Source of the DNA: Alphaproteobacteria bacterium
Lineage (GTDB): Bacteria; Pseudomonadota; Alphaproteobacteria; DSM-16000; Inquilinaceae
Assembly: GCA_028284045.1 (NCBI GenBank)
Contig: JANQSN010000050.1
Coordinates: 1-64,000 of the forward strand
DNA: 64,000 bases
Direction: 5' to 3'
The notes beneath the pieces are model-generated. The model ran no database searches, was not told the origin of the DNA, and was given only the letters and a program-made list of their open reading frames with translations. Position numbers and translations under genes: made by a program. Shown here one piece after another: positions 7,765-16,557 of this stretch. Position 1 is the first letter of the stretch. Each line of letters begins with the position of its first letter.

Positions 7765-9513
7765 ATGTCCATCAATCGACAGCAGGGCAGCCTCTCCGCC
7801 CGTTATTCGGCCGCCGACCTGGCCCGGTCCCGGCCGCATCCGGCGCATATCGCCAATGGCGACGAGCAGGCTTACGCCAGCGCCCACTACGCGATGTGCT
7901 TCACCAAGGGGCTGGGCCATGACCCGGCGACTGGCCTGGTCGCCAACCCCGACCATTTCGTGGCCTTCCGTCAGGCGGTGGACGACGGCTTCGTCGACGC
8001 CTTCAACAACCGCGTGCCGGTGCCGCGCGGCAAGCCGCGGCGCTGGTGGGAGGCGCCGACGGCCGGGGTCGCCTACGACCTGCAGGGCCCCGATTGCCAG
8101 GCGGTGACGATGGCGCCGGCGCCGCCGCTGTGCTCCGACGAACTCGCCTTCGAGATGGCGGAGGTCTACGAGCTGGCGCTGGTCCGCGACGATCCGTTCG
8201 AGGGCTGGGACGACGCTGGCCCGCCGTCGGCCGCGCTGGCCGCCTCGGTCAACCGGATGAACGGCTATGCCTATGCCCAGGACGGTTTCCCGAACCGGCC
8301 GCGCAAGAGCGACGGCGGCACGCTGACGGTCGGGACCGCCTTTCGCGGCTCCGCCCCCGGTGTCGAGCGCGGGCCCTACCTGTCGCAGTTCATGCTGATC
8401 GGCAACACGGCGCTGGAAGGCGGCGGCGCCGTCACCGACGGGCAGATCGGCTACGGCGCGCTGCAGATCTCCCAGAAGGTGCCGGAGGCCAAGCCGATCG
8501 ACTACATGACCGACTGGGCGGACTGGCTGACGGTGCAGGACGGTTTCGACGTCAACCGGATGGCGGGCGACCCCGGCCAGGAATTCACCGGCAACCGGCG
8601 GTTCATCCACACGCCGCGGGATCTGGCCACCTATGTCCACTACGACGCGCTCTACGAGGCCTATCTCAACGCCTGTCTGGCGTTGCTGGCCATGGGCGCG
8701 CCGTTCGATCCCGGCTTCGACAGCCTGTCGGGTATGCGGCCGAGCTTTCCGCTCAGCGCCGGCGATGCGGGCGTGGCGCCGAGTGCCGGCGGCTTCGCGC
8801 TCTATGGCGGGCCGCATATCCTGACCCTGGTCTGCGAGGTGGCGACGCGCGGGCTGAAGGCGGCGCGCTATCAGAAGTTCAACACCCATATCCGCGCGCG
8901 GCCGGAGGTGCTGGCCGCCCGGATCGAAAAGGCGCTGGATCTGGAAAAGCACTTCCCGCAGTTCTGCGGCTGCCTGACCGGCATGCGCAAGGCCATCCAC
9001 CCGACGGTCCAGGCGATCGAGCAGAAGAACGCCAGCAAGACCGCCCTCTTGCCGATGGCGTTCCGCGAGGGCTCGCCGATGCACCCGGCCTACGCGGCCG
9101 GGCACGCGACGGTGGCGGGCGCCTGCGTGACCGTATTGAAGGCGTTCTTCGACACGTCCTCGGTCTTCGTCAGCGTGAATGGCGGGGCGCCGGCCTTCCG
9201 GAAGCCGGCCAAGGGCGACAAGGCGGCAGCCTGCGCCTTCGTCTCCACCGCCGACGGTACGGCGCTGAAGAACCAGACGCCGGCCTGTCCGCTGACCTTG
9301 GAGGGCGAGCTGAACAAGCTCGCCGCCAACATCTCCATCGGCCGGAACATGGCCGGGGTGCACTATTTCTCCGACTATTACGACAGCCTGCGCATGGGCG
9401 AGGAGATCGCCATCGGCCTGCTGCAGGAGCAGGCGCTGTGCTACCCGACCGACCCGTTCGTGATGTCGGTGCCGACCTTCGACGGGCAGACCGTGCGGAT
9501 CGGCGCGCGGTAG
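7765..9513 (+). CDS. Vanadium-dependent haloperoxidase (PAP2 superfamily)
   Basis: A 582-aa protein of the algal/bacterial vanadium bromoperoxidase class, which uses H2O2 to oxidise halide to hypohalous acid. Residues matching the Ascophyllum enzyme (numbers from memory) are Lys371 and Arg379 (K341/R349), His440 and His447 (H411/H418), Gly446 (G417), Arg527 and His533 (R480/H486), with the same K-R, H-H and R-H spacings. The PSGH serine is Ala445 here. No Sec or Tat signal is visible, so it may be cytoplasmic. The start is secured by AAGGAGG eight bases upstream. Halide preference cannot be read from sequence. Confidence 0.88.
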   Translation: MSINRQQGSLSARYSAADLARSRPHPAHIANGDEQAYASAHYAMCFTKGLGHDPATGLVANPDHFVAFRQAVDDGFVDAFNNRVPVPRGKPRRWWEAPTAGVAYDLQGPDCQAVTMAPAPPLCSDELAFEMAEVYELALVRDDPFEGWDDAGPPSAALAASVNRMNGYAYAQDGFPNRPRKSDGGTLTVGTAFRGSAPGVERGPYLSQFMLIGNTALEGGGAVTDGQIGYGALQISQKVPEAKPIDYMTDWADWLTVQDGFDVNRMAGDPGQEFTGNRRFIHTPRDLATYVHYDALYEAYLNACLALLAMGAPFDPGFDSLSGMRPSFPLSAGDAGVAPSAGGFALYGGPHILTLVCEVATRGLKAARYQKFNTHIRARPEVLAARIEKALDLEKHFPQFCGCLTGMRKAIHPTVQAIEQKNASKTALLPMAFREGSPMHPAYAAGHATVAGACVTVLKAFFDTSSVFVSVNGGAPAFRKPAKGDKAAACAFVSTADGTALKNQTPACPLTLEGELNKLAANISIGRNMAGVHYFSDYYDSLRMGEEIAIGLLQEQALCYPTDPFVMSVPTFDGQTVRIGAR

Positions 9514-9534
9514 GGCCAGCCGACACTTAAGAGT

Positions 9535-9557
9535 CCCTCCCCCACCAAGGGGGAGGG
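9535..9557. terminator. Bidirectional GC hairpin between haloperoxidase and lpd
   Basis: CCCTCCCCC (9535-9543) and GGGGGAGGG (9549-9557) form a perfect 9-bp stem with a 5-base loop between the convergent stop codons. Only a short CTTT follows on the plus strand, so termination would be imperfect. The same stem core recurs in the repeat pair near 50.5 kb, so this may be a dispersed palindrome rather than a dedicated terminator. Confidence 0.5.
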
Positions 9558-9609
9558 CTTTAGTGGATGGTGGTGATAGGCGCCGGTTGGGCGCAGATCC
9601 GGCCGGCCG

Positions 9610-11007
9610 TCACATGTGGATCGGGCGGCCGTCGACGGCGAGCGCCGCCTCCTTCACCGCCTCGTTCAGCGTCGGGTGGGCGTGGCAGGTGCGGGCGATG
9701 TCTTCGGCACTGGCGCCGAACTCCATCGCCATGGCGCATTCGGCGATCATCGTGCCAGCCTCCGCGCCCAGGATGTGCACGCCGAGCACCCGGTCCGTCT
9801 TGGCATCGGCGAGGATCTTGACGAAGCCGTCGGTGGCGTTCATCGCCCGGGCGCGGCCATTGGCGGTGAAGGGGAAGCGGCCGGTCTTGTAGGCGGTGCC
9901 GGCGGCCTTCAGCTCCTCCTCCGTCCGGCCGACCTGGGCCACCTCCGGCGCGGTGTAGACCACGCCGGGGATCGCGTCGTAGTTCACATGGCCGGCTTGA
10001 CCCGCCAGGATTTCCGCCACGGCCACGCCTTCCTCCTCCGCCTTGTGGGCCAGCATCGGCCCGGCGACGACGTCGCCGATGGCGTAGACGCCGTCGGCGG
10101 ACGTGCGGAAATGGTCGTCGATGGCGATCCGCCCGCGGCCGTCGACCGCGACGCCGGCCGCCTCCAGGTTCAGCCCGGCGGTGTGCGGCACCCGGCCGAT
10201 GGCCACCAGGACGACGTCGGTCTTCAGCGTCTCCGGCTCGCCGCCCTGGGCCGGCTCCAAGGTTACCGTCACGCCGGACTTGGTCGCCTTGGCGCCGGTC
10301 ACCTTGGTGGACAGGCGGAAGCGCATGCCCTGGCGGCCCAACAGCCGCTGCATCTGCTTCGACACCTCGCCGTCCATGCCCGGCAGGATGCGGTCGAGGA
10401 ACTCCACCACCGTGACCTCGGCCCCCAGGCGCTGCCAGACCGAGCCCATCTCCAGCCCGATATAGCCGCCGCCGATCACCAGCATCCGCTTCGGCACCGG
10501 GTCGAGCGCCAGCGCGCCGGTCGAGGTGACGATGCGCGCCTCGTCCACCGGCACGCCGGGCAGGGGCGTGCTGTCGGAGCCGGTGGCGATGACGACGCCG
10601 CGGGTCGCGGTATAGGCGGTGCCGGCGACGGTCACGGTGCGGGCGTCGGTGAAGGCGGCCTCCCCCTTCAGCCAGGTCACCTTGTTCTTCTTGAACAGGA
10701 ACTCCACGCCCTTGACGTTGGCGTCGACCGTCTTGTCCTTGTGGGCCATCATCCCCGGCAGGTCGAGCGCCACGCCCTTGACCTGCACCCCATAGGCGGC
10801 GAGATGGCCCGCCGCCTCCTCGTACTTCTCCGAGGCCTGCAACAGCGCCTTCGACGGGATGCAGCCGACATTGAGGCAGGTGCCGCCCAAGGTCGCCCGG
10901 CTCTCCACGCAGGCGGTCTTGAGGCCGAGCTGAGCCGCCCGGATCGCCGCCACATAGCCGCCGGGGCCGGCGCCGATCACGATCACGTCGAATTGGGTGT
11001 CGGACAT
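9610..11007 (-). CDS. lpdA: Dihydrolipoyl dehydrogenase (E3)
   Basis: A 465-aa flavoprotein disulfide reductase that reoxidises dihydrolipoyl groups of 2-oxoacid dehydrogenase or glycine cleavage complexes with NAD+. N-terminal FAD motif GAGPGG (12-17), redox-active Cys44/Cys49 in GGTCLNVGCIPSK, NAD motif IGGGYIGLE, and C-terminal HAHPTLNEA carrying the catalytic His-Glu of the partner subunit. I use the ATG at 11007 (GAGGAA upstream) rather than the extension to 11037. No E1/E2 genes lie nearby, so it appears to be a stand-alone E3 gene. Confidence 0.95.
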   Translation of the reverse strand: MSDTQFDVIVIGAGPGGYVAAIRAAQLGLKTACVESRATLGGTCLNVGCIPSKALLQASEKYEEAAGHLAAYGVQVKGVALDLPGMMAHKDKTVDANVKGVEFLFKKNKVTWLKGEAAFTDARTVTVAGTAYTATRGVVIATGSDSTPLPGVPVDEARIVTSTGALALDPVPKRMLVIGGGYIGLEMGSVWQRLGAEVTVVEFLDRILPGMDGEVSKQMQRLLGRQGMRFRLSTKVTGAKATKSGVTVTLEPAQGGEPETLKTDVVLVAIGRVPHTAGLNLEAAGVAVDGRGRIAIDDHFRTSADGVYAIGDVVAGPMLAHKAEEEGVAVAEILAGQAGHVNYDAIPGVVYTAPEVAQVGRTEEELKAAGTAYKTGRFPFTANGRARAMNATDGFVKILADAKTDRVLGVHILGAEAGTMIAECAMAMEFGASAEDIARTCHAHPTLNEAVKEAALAVDGRPIHM

Positions 11008-11062
11008 GGGGGAGGTTCCTCGCTGATCGGGGCGCATCGCGGGCCGGTCGCGATGGTATAGG

Positions 11063-11653
11063 ATGCGTCAGATCCGTGAACAACCGTCACCGGCCGCCCG
11101 CATGCCCGACGCCGACCCGCCGTTCGACCCCCCGACGATCGACACCCGGCTGGCGGGTGCCGCCGACGCAGCGGTCGTGGCGGCGCTGTTCCTGGAGACC
11201 ACGCGCCACTATTGGGGCGAGCGGCCCGACGATGCCGCCGACAGCCGCCGCGCTGCCGACCGGCTGCTCGGCGATGGGGCCGGCAGCCGGCTGCTGCTGG
11301 CGTTCCGGGGCGGTGAGCCGGTCGGCTATGCCAGCTTCGCCATCTTACAGCCCGGGCCCAGCGAGCATGGCGTCCTGTTCATGAAGGACCTGTTCGTGCG
11401 TGCCCAAGCCCGCGGCGACGGGCTCGGCGAAACCTTGATGCGCCACCTGGCCGGCCTTGCCGTCGATCTGGGCTGCCGGCGCCTCGACTGGACCGCGGAG
11501 AGCGACAATCCGCGCGCCATCGCGTTCTACGACGGTCTTGCGGCCTCGCGGGTCGTGGAGAAGGTGTATTTCCGCCTCGCCGGCGATCGCTTGGCCACCT
11601 TCGCCGCGGCGCCGGCCGATCGGCGTTTGCCGGAAATCCCCGATTGGGAGTAG
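11063..11653 (+). CDS. GNAT-family N-acetyltransferase
   Basis: A GNAT-fold protein (196 aa from the first ATG; 183 aa if the ATG at 11102 is used, and neither has a good ribosome site). LFMKDLFVRAQARGDGLGE is the motif A acetyl-CoA pyrophosphate-binding region and WTAESDNPRAIAFYDGL is motif B. It resembles small-molecule or aminoglycoside-like acetyltransferases, but the substrate is unknown. Divergent from lpdA across about 55 bases, so promoters must overlap. Confidence 0.8.
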   Translation: MRQIREQPSPAARMPDADPPFDPPTIDTRLAGAADAAVVAALFLETTRHYWGERPDDAADSRRAADRLLGDGAGSRLLLAFRGGEPVGYASFAILQPGPSEHGVLFMKDLFVRAQARGDGLGETLMRHLAGLAVDLGCRRLDWTAESDNPRAIAFYDGLAASRVVEKVYFRLAGDRLATFAAAPADRRLPEIPDWE

Positions 11654-11707
11654 GGTTTCGGCGGCGCTGCCATCGCCCGATTCCGAGAACCGGACCCCGC
11701 CGATCGA

Positions 11708-14380
11708 ATGCAGAAATCGATCTACTCGTTCGTCTGGAAGTTCAGCCGGCGCCAGCAGCTCTACGTCCTGTTCGTCACGATCATCTCGTTCCCCGTGCTC
11801 TACGGCACGCTGGAACTGCCGAAGATCATCATCAACGACGCGATCTCGCCGACCACCGACGACCCGGACGCCTTTCCGATCACCCTGCTCGGCCTGGAAC
11901 TCGGCCAGATCGGCTTCCTGTTGACGCTGTGCGGCGCCTTCCTGGCGCTGGTCATGATCAACGGCGCCTTCAAGTATCACATCAATGTCTATCGCGGCCG
12001 GCTCGGCGAACGGATGCTGCGCCGCCTGCGCTACGACCTCTACCAGCGGGTGCTGCGCTTCCGGCTGCCGCGTTTCAAGCGGATGAGCCAGGGCGAGATC
12101 ATCCCGATGATCACCGCGGAGGTGGAGCCGCTGGGCGGCTTCGTCGGCGATGCCTACGCCCTGCCCGCCTTCCAGGGCGGCACGCTGCTGACCTATCTGA
12201 TCTTCATCTTCGCCCAGGACCCGATCCTCGGCGCGGCGGCGATCTCGCTCTACCCGATCCAGGCCTACATCATCCCGAAGCTGCAGCGCCATGTGAACCA
12301 GCTCGGCAAGCAGCGGGTGCGCACCGTGCGCATCCTGTCCGACCGCATCGGCGAGACCGTGTCGGGCGTGCGGGAGATCCACAGCCACGGCACCGTCAAC
12401 TACCACCAGGCCGACTTCACCCGGCTGCTCGGGCGGATCTACGACATCCGCTTCGAGATCTATCGCCGCAAGTTCTTCATCAAATTCCTCAACAATTTCC
12501 TCAACCAGCTCACCCCGTTCTTCTTCTACTCGATCGGCGGCTATCTGGTGATCCAGGGATCTTTGTCCTTCGGCGCGCTGGTGGCGGTGCTGGCGGCCTA
12601 TAAGGACCTGTCGGGGCCGTGGCGCGAGCTGTTGAACTTCTACCAGCGCTCCGAAGACGCGCGGATCAAGTATCAGCAGGTGGTGGAGCAGTTCCAGCCG
12701 GCCGACCTGCAGCCGGACGACCAGTTCGCCCATGACGCCCGGCCCATCGACCCGCTGCCGGGGGAACTGGTCTTCGCCAACGTCACCTATGCCGAGCCCG
12801 ATGGCGGGGTGGTGCTGGAGACCCTCAATCTGACGCTTCCCACGACGGCAAATACCGCGGTGGTCGACGCCGGCAATGGCGGGGCGGAGGTGCTGCTGAT
12901 GCTGGCCTCGCGCCTCTTGATCGCCAGCTCGGGCCGGCTGCGCCTGGGCGAGCATGAGCTGGCGGATCTGCCGGAGGTGTCGCTCGGCCGCGCGGTCAGC
13001 TACGCCGACAGCCAGCCCTATCTGTTCACCGACAGCTTGCGCGCCAATCTCATCTACGGCCTGCGCCAGCGCCCGGTGATCCAGCCCGCCTACGACGCCG
13101 AGGCGTCGGCGGCGCTTGAGCAGCACATCACCGAGGCACGCGCCGCCGCCAATTCCGACCTCGATCCCGGTGCGGACTGGGTCGACTACGACGTCGCCGG
13201 GGCTGCCGGGCCGGACGATCTCGACGACCGGCTGGTAGAGGTGCTGGAGGCGGTGGAGCTGGCCGGCGACGTCTACCGCATGGGGCTGAACGGCACCATC
13301 GACCCGGTGGCGGAGGCAGGCTTGGCCGACCGCCTGCTGGCGGCGCGCGAGGCGGTGCGCGCGCATCTCGACGAGCACCCCACCGACCAGGCGCTGGTCG
13401 AGCTGTTCGCGGAGGACCGCTACAACACCTCCGCCAGCGTGGCGGAGAACCTGCTGAACGGCACGCCGGTCGGCGATGCGCTCCAGGCCGACCGGCTGGC
13501 CGGCAACGACTATGTCCTGTCGGTGTTGGACAAGACGGGCTTGAGCGAGCGCTTCGTGGAGATCGGCGCCGACGTCGCGGAGACGATGATCGACATCTTC
13601 CGCGACCTGCCGCCGACGCATGAGTTTTTCGAGCAGTTCTCCTTCATCGGGGCGGAGGACCTGCCGGAGTTCGAGCCGCTGGTCGCCCGGCTGCGCAAGG
13701 ACGGCGCGGCGGCGCTGAAGGGCGAGGGGCGGTTGCGGCTGATGTCGCTGCCGTTCAAGCTGATCGTCTCGCGCCACCGCCTCGACCTGATCGACGAGGC
13801 GATGCAGCAGCGGCTGTTGGAGGCGCGGCGCGTCTTCCGCCGCGACCTGCCGGCCGATCTTGCCGGCGCCATCGAGTTCTTCGATGCCGCGCGCTACAAC
13901 GCCGCCGCCTCGCTCCAGGACAACATCCTGTTCGGCAAGGTGCGCTATGGCCAAGCCGGCAGCCAGGAGCGGGTGCAGCAATTGCTGGGCGCGGTGATCG
14001 ACCGGCTGGACCTGCACCGGGCGATCATCGGCGTCGGGCTCGCCCAGCCGGTCGGCGTCGCCGGCAGCCGGCTGTCGGGACCGCAGGCGAGCAAGCTCGG
14101 CCTGGCGCGGGCGCTTCTGAAGCGGCCCGGGCTGCTGGTGCTCAACGAGGCGACGGCCCGGCTGGATGCGGCGACGGAAACGCGGGTGGCCACGACCCTG
14201 CTGGCGCAGATGTCCGGCCGCGGGCTGATCTGGCGGGTGCAGCGCCCGGCGCTGGCGGCCGCCGGGTTCGACGAGGTGCTGGTGCTGCGCGACGGCCGCG
14301 TCGCCGAACGCGGCACGTGGGAAGAGCTGACGCTGCGCAAGGGCGGCGTGCTGGCCGGCTTGGTGGCCTCCGCCGGCTAG
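11708..14380 (+). CDS. ABC-exporter-like membrane protein with degenerate nucleotide-binding domain
   Basis: An 890-aa protein. Residues 1-330 form an ABC exporter-type membrane domain. Residues 353-890 look like an ABC ATPase but the key motifs have decayed: the Walker A position reads VVDAGNGGAE (386-393, no Lys), the signature is LSGPQASKLGLARALLKRP (789-807), Walker B is LLVLNEATA (Asp replaced by Asn) and the H-loop His is missing. About 280 extra residues are inserted after the Q-loop-like segment, including an internal repeat (RYNTSASVAENLLNG at 571-585, RYNAAASLQDNILFG at 729-743). The reading frame is intact, so it is not a pseudogene. It is followed 49 bases later by a cNMP-binding protein. 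Confidence 0.8.
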   Translation: MQKSIYSFVWKFSRRQQLYVLFVTIISFPVLYGTLELPKIIINDAISPTTDDPDAFPITLLGLELGQIGFLLTLCGAFLALVMINGAFKYHINVYRGRLGERMLRRLRYDLYQRVLRFRLPRFKRMSQGEIIPMITAEVEPLGGFVGDAYALPAFQGGTLLTYLIFIFAQDPILGAAAISLYPIQAYIIPKLQRHVNQLGKQRVRTVRILSDRIGETVSGVREIHSHGTVNYHQADFTRLLGRIYDIRFEIYRRKFFIKFLNNFLNQLTPFFFYSIGGYLVIQGSLSFGALVAVLAAYKDLSGPWRELLNFYQRSEDARIKYQQVVEQFQPADLQPDDQFAHDARPIDPLPGELVFANVTYAEPDGGVVLETLNLTLPTTANTAVVDAGNGGAEVLLMLASRLLIASSGRLRLGEHELADLPEVSLGRAVSYADSQPYLFTDSLRANLIYGLRQRPVIQPAYDAEASAALEQHITEARAAANSDLDPGADWVDYDVAGAAGPDDLDDRLVEVLEAVELAGDVYRMGLNGTIDPVAEAGLADRLLAAREAVRAHLDEHPTDQALVELFAEDRYNTSASVAENLLNGTPVGDALQADRLAGNDYVLSVLDKTGLSERFVEIGADVAETMIDIFRDLPPTHEFFEQFSFIGAEDLPEFEPLVARLRKDGAAALKGEGRLRLMSLPFKLIVSRHRLDLIDEAMQQRLLEARRVFRRDLPADLAGAIEFFDAARYNAAASLQDNILFGKVRYGQAGSQERVQQLLGAVIDRLDLHRAIIGVGLAQPVGVAGSRLSGPQASKLGLARALLKRPGLLVLNEATARLDAATETRVATTLLAQMSGRGLIWRVQRPALAAAGFDEVLVLRDGRVAERGTWEELTLRKGGVLAGLVASAG

Positions 14381-14429
14381 GTGGGTTGGCGCCGGACGGC
14401 ACAGAACCGGAAACGGGGGGAACGAAGGC

Positions 14430-14906
14430 ATGGGCATCCAGGACGAGGTCGAGCTTCTGAAGCGGATCCCGTTGTTCGCCAATCTGGAGCGTTCCAAGCT
14501 CAAGCTGCTGGCCTTCACCAGCGAGCGGCTGACCTGGCCGGCCGGCGCGACCCTGTTCCGCCAGAACGAGATGGGCGATGCCGCCTATATCCTGATCGAC
14601 GGCGAGGCGGAGGTCTTGGTCGAGGCCGATGGTCGCGAGATCCCGGTGGCGACGCTGGCGCGCAACGATGTGGTCGGCGAGATCGCCATCATCTGCGACG
14701 TCCCGCGCACGGCCACCGTGCGGGCCCGCGGCGAGCTGACCACGCTGAAGATCGCCAAGGACCTGTTCTTCCGCCTGATCGCCGAGTTCCCGGAGATGGC
14801 GGTGGAGATCATGCGCGTCCTGGCTCAGCGCCTGGAGCGTACCACCAAGGACGCCACCCGCGCCGAGGCGCGGGTGCGCGAGCTGGAAGGCCAGCACGGC
14901 GGCTGA
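14430..14906 (+). CDS. Cyclic nucleotide-binding domain protein
   Basis: A 158-aa single-domain protein of the Crp/cNMP-binding fold without a DNA-binding HTH. The phosphate-binding cassette VGEIAIICDVPRTATV keeps the Glu and Arg that hold cyclic-nucleotide ribose-phosphate. The C-terminus is a helical, probably coiled-coil tail. It follows the degenerate ABC exporter in the same direction, so it may act as its regulatory subunit. An adenylate cyclase is encoded about 19 kb away. Confidence 0.85.
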   Translation: MGIQDEVELLKRIPLFANLERSKLKLLAFTSERLTWPAGATLFRQNEMGDAAYILIDGEAEVLVEADGREIPVATLARNDVVGEIAIICDVPRTATVRARGELTTLKIAKDLFFRLIAEFPEMAVEIMRVLAQRLERTTKDATRAEARVRELEGQHGG

Positions 14907-15111
14907 ACGGTCGGGCGGGGGGCGTTTCAGGGCGGTCCGGCAGCAGGATGGACGCCCACTGTTGCAGCGCAGCAACGCTGCTTTACGATTTCTTACAGAC
15001 CCACCGGTTACCCTAGCTTTCCGTGACACGCCGCCTATATGGTGCAGTGCACAAAAGAAGGGGCGAGGCCCCGTCAGGGAGGACGCTCTCCAAGCTATCG
15101 GAGACTGTCCG

Positions 15112-15357
15112 ATGACCATCGGTACCCAGGGGACACCGGATCGGCCGCAGAGCGGCGACCAGCCCCATTACACTTTCGAGATCGACCCCCATGCGATCCA
15201 TGCCGGCATCCTGCGGGCGCATGAGGAGCGGCATCGTGCCGTCATCGCCCTGCTGGTCGGCGCCGCGCACGGCGTCTACCGCATCTGCGGCTGGATCGGC
15301 CGGTTGGTGACGCGCGCGGTCGGCGGGCACGGCTCGCCCGGCGCGCTGGCGCGCTGA
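15112..15357 (+). CDS. Small protein with one membrane segment
   Basis: An 81-aa protein starting MTIGTQGTP. YTFEIDPHAIHAGILRAHEERH forms an amphipathic region, followed by a hydrophobic helix (about residues 44-68, VIALLVGAAHGVYRICGWIG) and a basic tail. The start at 15112 has CGGAG nine bases upstream; a longer in-frame ORF from 14962 has no such support. I do not recognise the family, though small alphaproteobacterial proteins with a similar layout exist. A GNAT gene follows 22 bases downstream. Confidence 0.6.
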   Translation: MTIGTQGTPDRPQSGDQPHYTFEIDPHAIHAGILRAHEERHRAVIALLVGAAHGVYRICGWIGRLVTRAVGGHGSPGALAR

Positions 15358-15379
15358 GGCGGCGGTAGGGCAACCGGCC

Positions 15380-16057
15380 ATGTCCGGCCTCCCCCCGCCG
15401 GTCACGGCCCTGCGGTCGACCGACAGCCCGGACGGGCGGTTCCCACCGCTCGGCCGGGCCTGGACCCGGCCGCCGGACCGCATGCATTGCCGCTGGCTGC
15501 CGCCGCAGCGCTGGGCCCGCTACGCGGATCTGTTGCGGCGCCTGCCGCCGCAGGGCCGCGCGGCCCGCTTCCATGGCTGCCTCACCGACGCGGCTGTGGA
15601 CGCCCATGTCGCGGGCTTGCGCTGGCCGGCCAACCGGCTGCTCGGCGCCTATGACGACGATTGCCTGATCGGCGCGATCGAGATCGACCTGTTCCACCGC
15701 GACGGCGAGATCGCCGCGGAGTTCTCCATCACCGTCGACCCGTGCTGGCAGGCCCGGCGGATCGGCACGCGGCTGATGGACCGGGCGCTCGGCTGGGCGC
15801 GCAACCGCTGGATCGGCTGCATCGTCATGACGACCCAGTTGAGCAATCGGCGGCTGTGCGCCATCGGCCGGCGCTTCGGCGGCGAGCTGGCGATCGACGG
15901 CGAGCATGTCGACCTGATCTTCCGGCTCGATCCCCCGGACTTCACCACCCTGGCGACGGAGGCGGCGCAACGCTGGCACGAGGCCGCCTTACGCTGGTCG
16001 CCGCCCCCCGGCTGGGCCGGCGCCGCCGTGGCCGACACCGCCCACCCCAACGGCTGA
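15380..16057 (+). CDS. GNAT-family N-acetyltransferase
   Basis: A 225-aa protein. Residues ~90-160 have the GNAT core: GAIEIDLFHRDGEIAAEFSI strands, then VDPCWQARRIGTRLMDRAL, equivalent to the acetyl-CoA-binding R/QxxGxG/A loop. N- and C-terminal proline/arginine-rich extensions are not conserved-looking. Substrate unknown. It lies 22 bases after the small membrane-protein gene, probably in the same transcript. Confidence 0.75.
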   Translation: MSGLPPPVTALRSTDSPDGRFPPLGRAWTRPPDRMHCRWLPPQRWARYADLLRRLPPQGRAARFHGCLTDAAVDAHVAGLRWPANRLLGAYDDDCLIGAIEIDLFHRDGEIAAEFSITVDPCWQARRIGTRLMDRALGWARNRWIGCIVMTTQLSNRRLCAIGRRFGGELAIDGEHVDLIFRLDPPDFTTLATEAAQRWHEAALRWSPPPGWAGAAVADTAHPNG

Positions 16058-16081
16058 ACCGGGTGCGCGCCGGCCTTGCCG

Positions 16082-16366
16082 TCAGCCGCCGTCCGCGCTG
16101 AGCATCAGCATGAAGGGCGCGCGCAGGCCGCTTTCGAACTTCAACAGGCCGATCGCGGTGACGACGCCGTGCTGGTCGTCCTTGAAGGTGGCGTTCAGCT
16201 CATAGTCGACATGCTGGCGCGGGAACACGGCGTGATCGACATACTCCATGAAATGCCGGGTGATGGTGGCCGGCGAATGGGTGAACAGATCGTCGTCGCC
16301 GGGAAACCGATAGGTCGCCTCGGCGCCGCTGGTCGCGTCGGAAATGCGGGCGGTGTAGGTCGCCAT
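16082..16366 (-). CDS. Conserved hypothetical 94-aa protein
   Basis: A small acidic soluble protein of 94 aa, beta-rich in appearance (TYTARISDATSGAEATYRFP and later VDYELNATFKDD). The ATG at 16366 has AGGAG seven bases upstream; a much longer frame continuing above it is a high-GC shadow. It is downstream of the dddP-like gene on the same strand, separated by a large hairpin repeat. I do not recognise a family and assign no function. Confidence 0.65.
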   Translation of the reverse strand: MATYTARISDATSGAEATYRFPGDDDLFTHSPATITRHFMEYVDHAVFPRQHVDYELNATFKDDQHGVVTAIGLLKFESGLRAPFMLMLSADGG

Positions 16367-16465
16367 GAACCGGCTCCTGGCTCTGCGAGATCGGGGCCAC
16401 CGACCTGACCCGGCGGCAGGGCGGCTGGCAAGAGACGGTTTGATGACGGTGTCTATTGCCTGAAG

Positions 16466-16535
16466 CCACCCGCTCCCCCGCCCGGCCCCCCACGGCAGTA
16501 TCCTGGAATGGGGGGCCGGGCGGGGGAGCGGGTGG
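16466..16535. repeat. Giant hairpin repeat, copy 1 (downstream of dddP)
   Basis: A perfect 27-bp inverted repeat (16466-16492 with 16509-16535) surrounds a 16-base loop (CGGCAGTATCCTGGAA). The stem is almost pure C on one side and G on the other. A second copy in the same orientation lies at 17982-18047 with one loop difference. Together they bracket the dddP-like gene. They could be REP-like elements or terminators, but no T-run follows. Confidence 0.85.
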
Positions 16536-16557
16536 GCTCGTTCAACGTGAAACGGCG

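Noticed and set aside
11345..14518. 1057-codon open frame on the minus strand antisense to the ABC-like gene
   Set aside because: Arg/Gln/His/Ala-rich shadow of a high-GC gene. It has no domain-like sequence, while the plus-strand frame has membrane helices and family motifs.
14962..15111. N-terminal extension of the 81-aa small protein
   Set aside because: No ribosome site for the upstream ATG. The segment looks like promoter DNA, and the ATG at 15112 has CGGAG nine bases before it.
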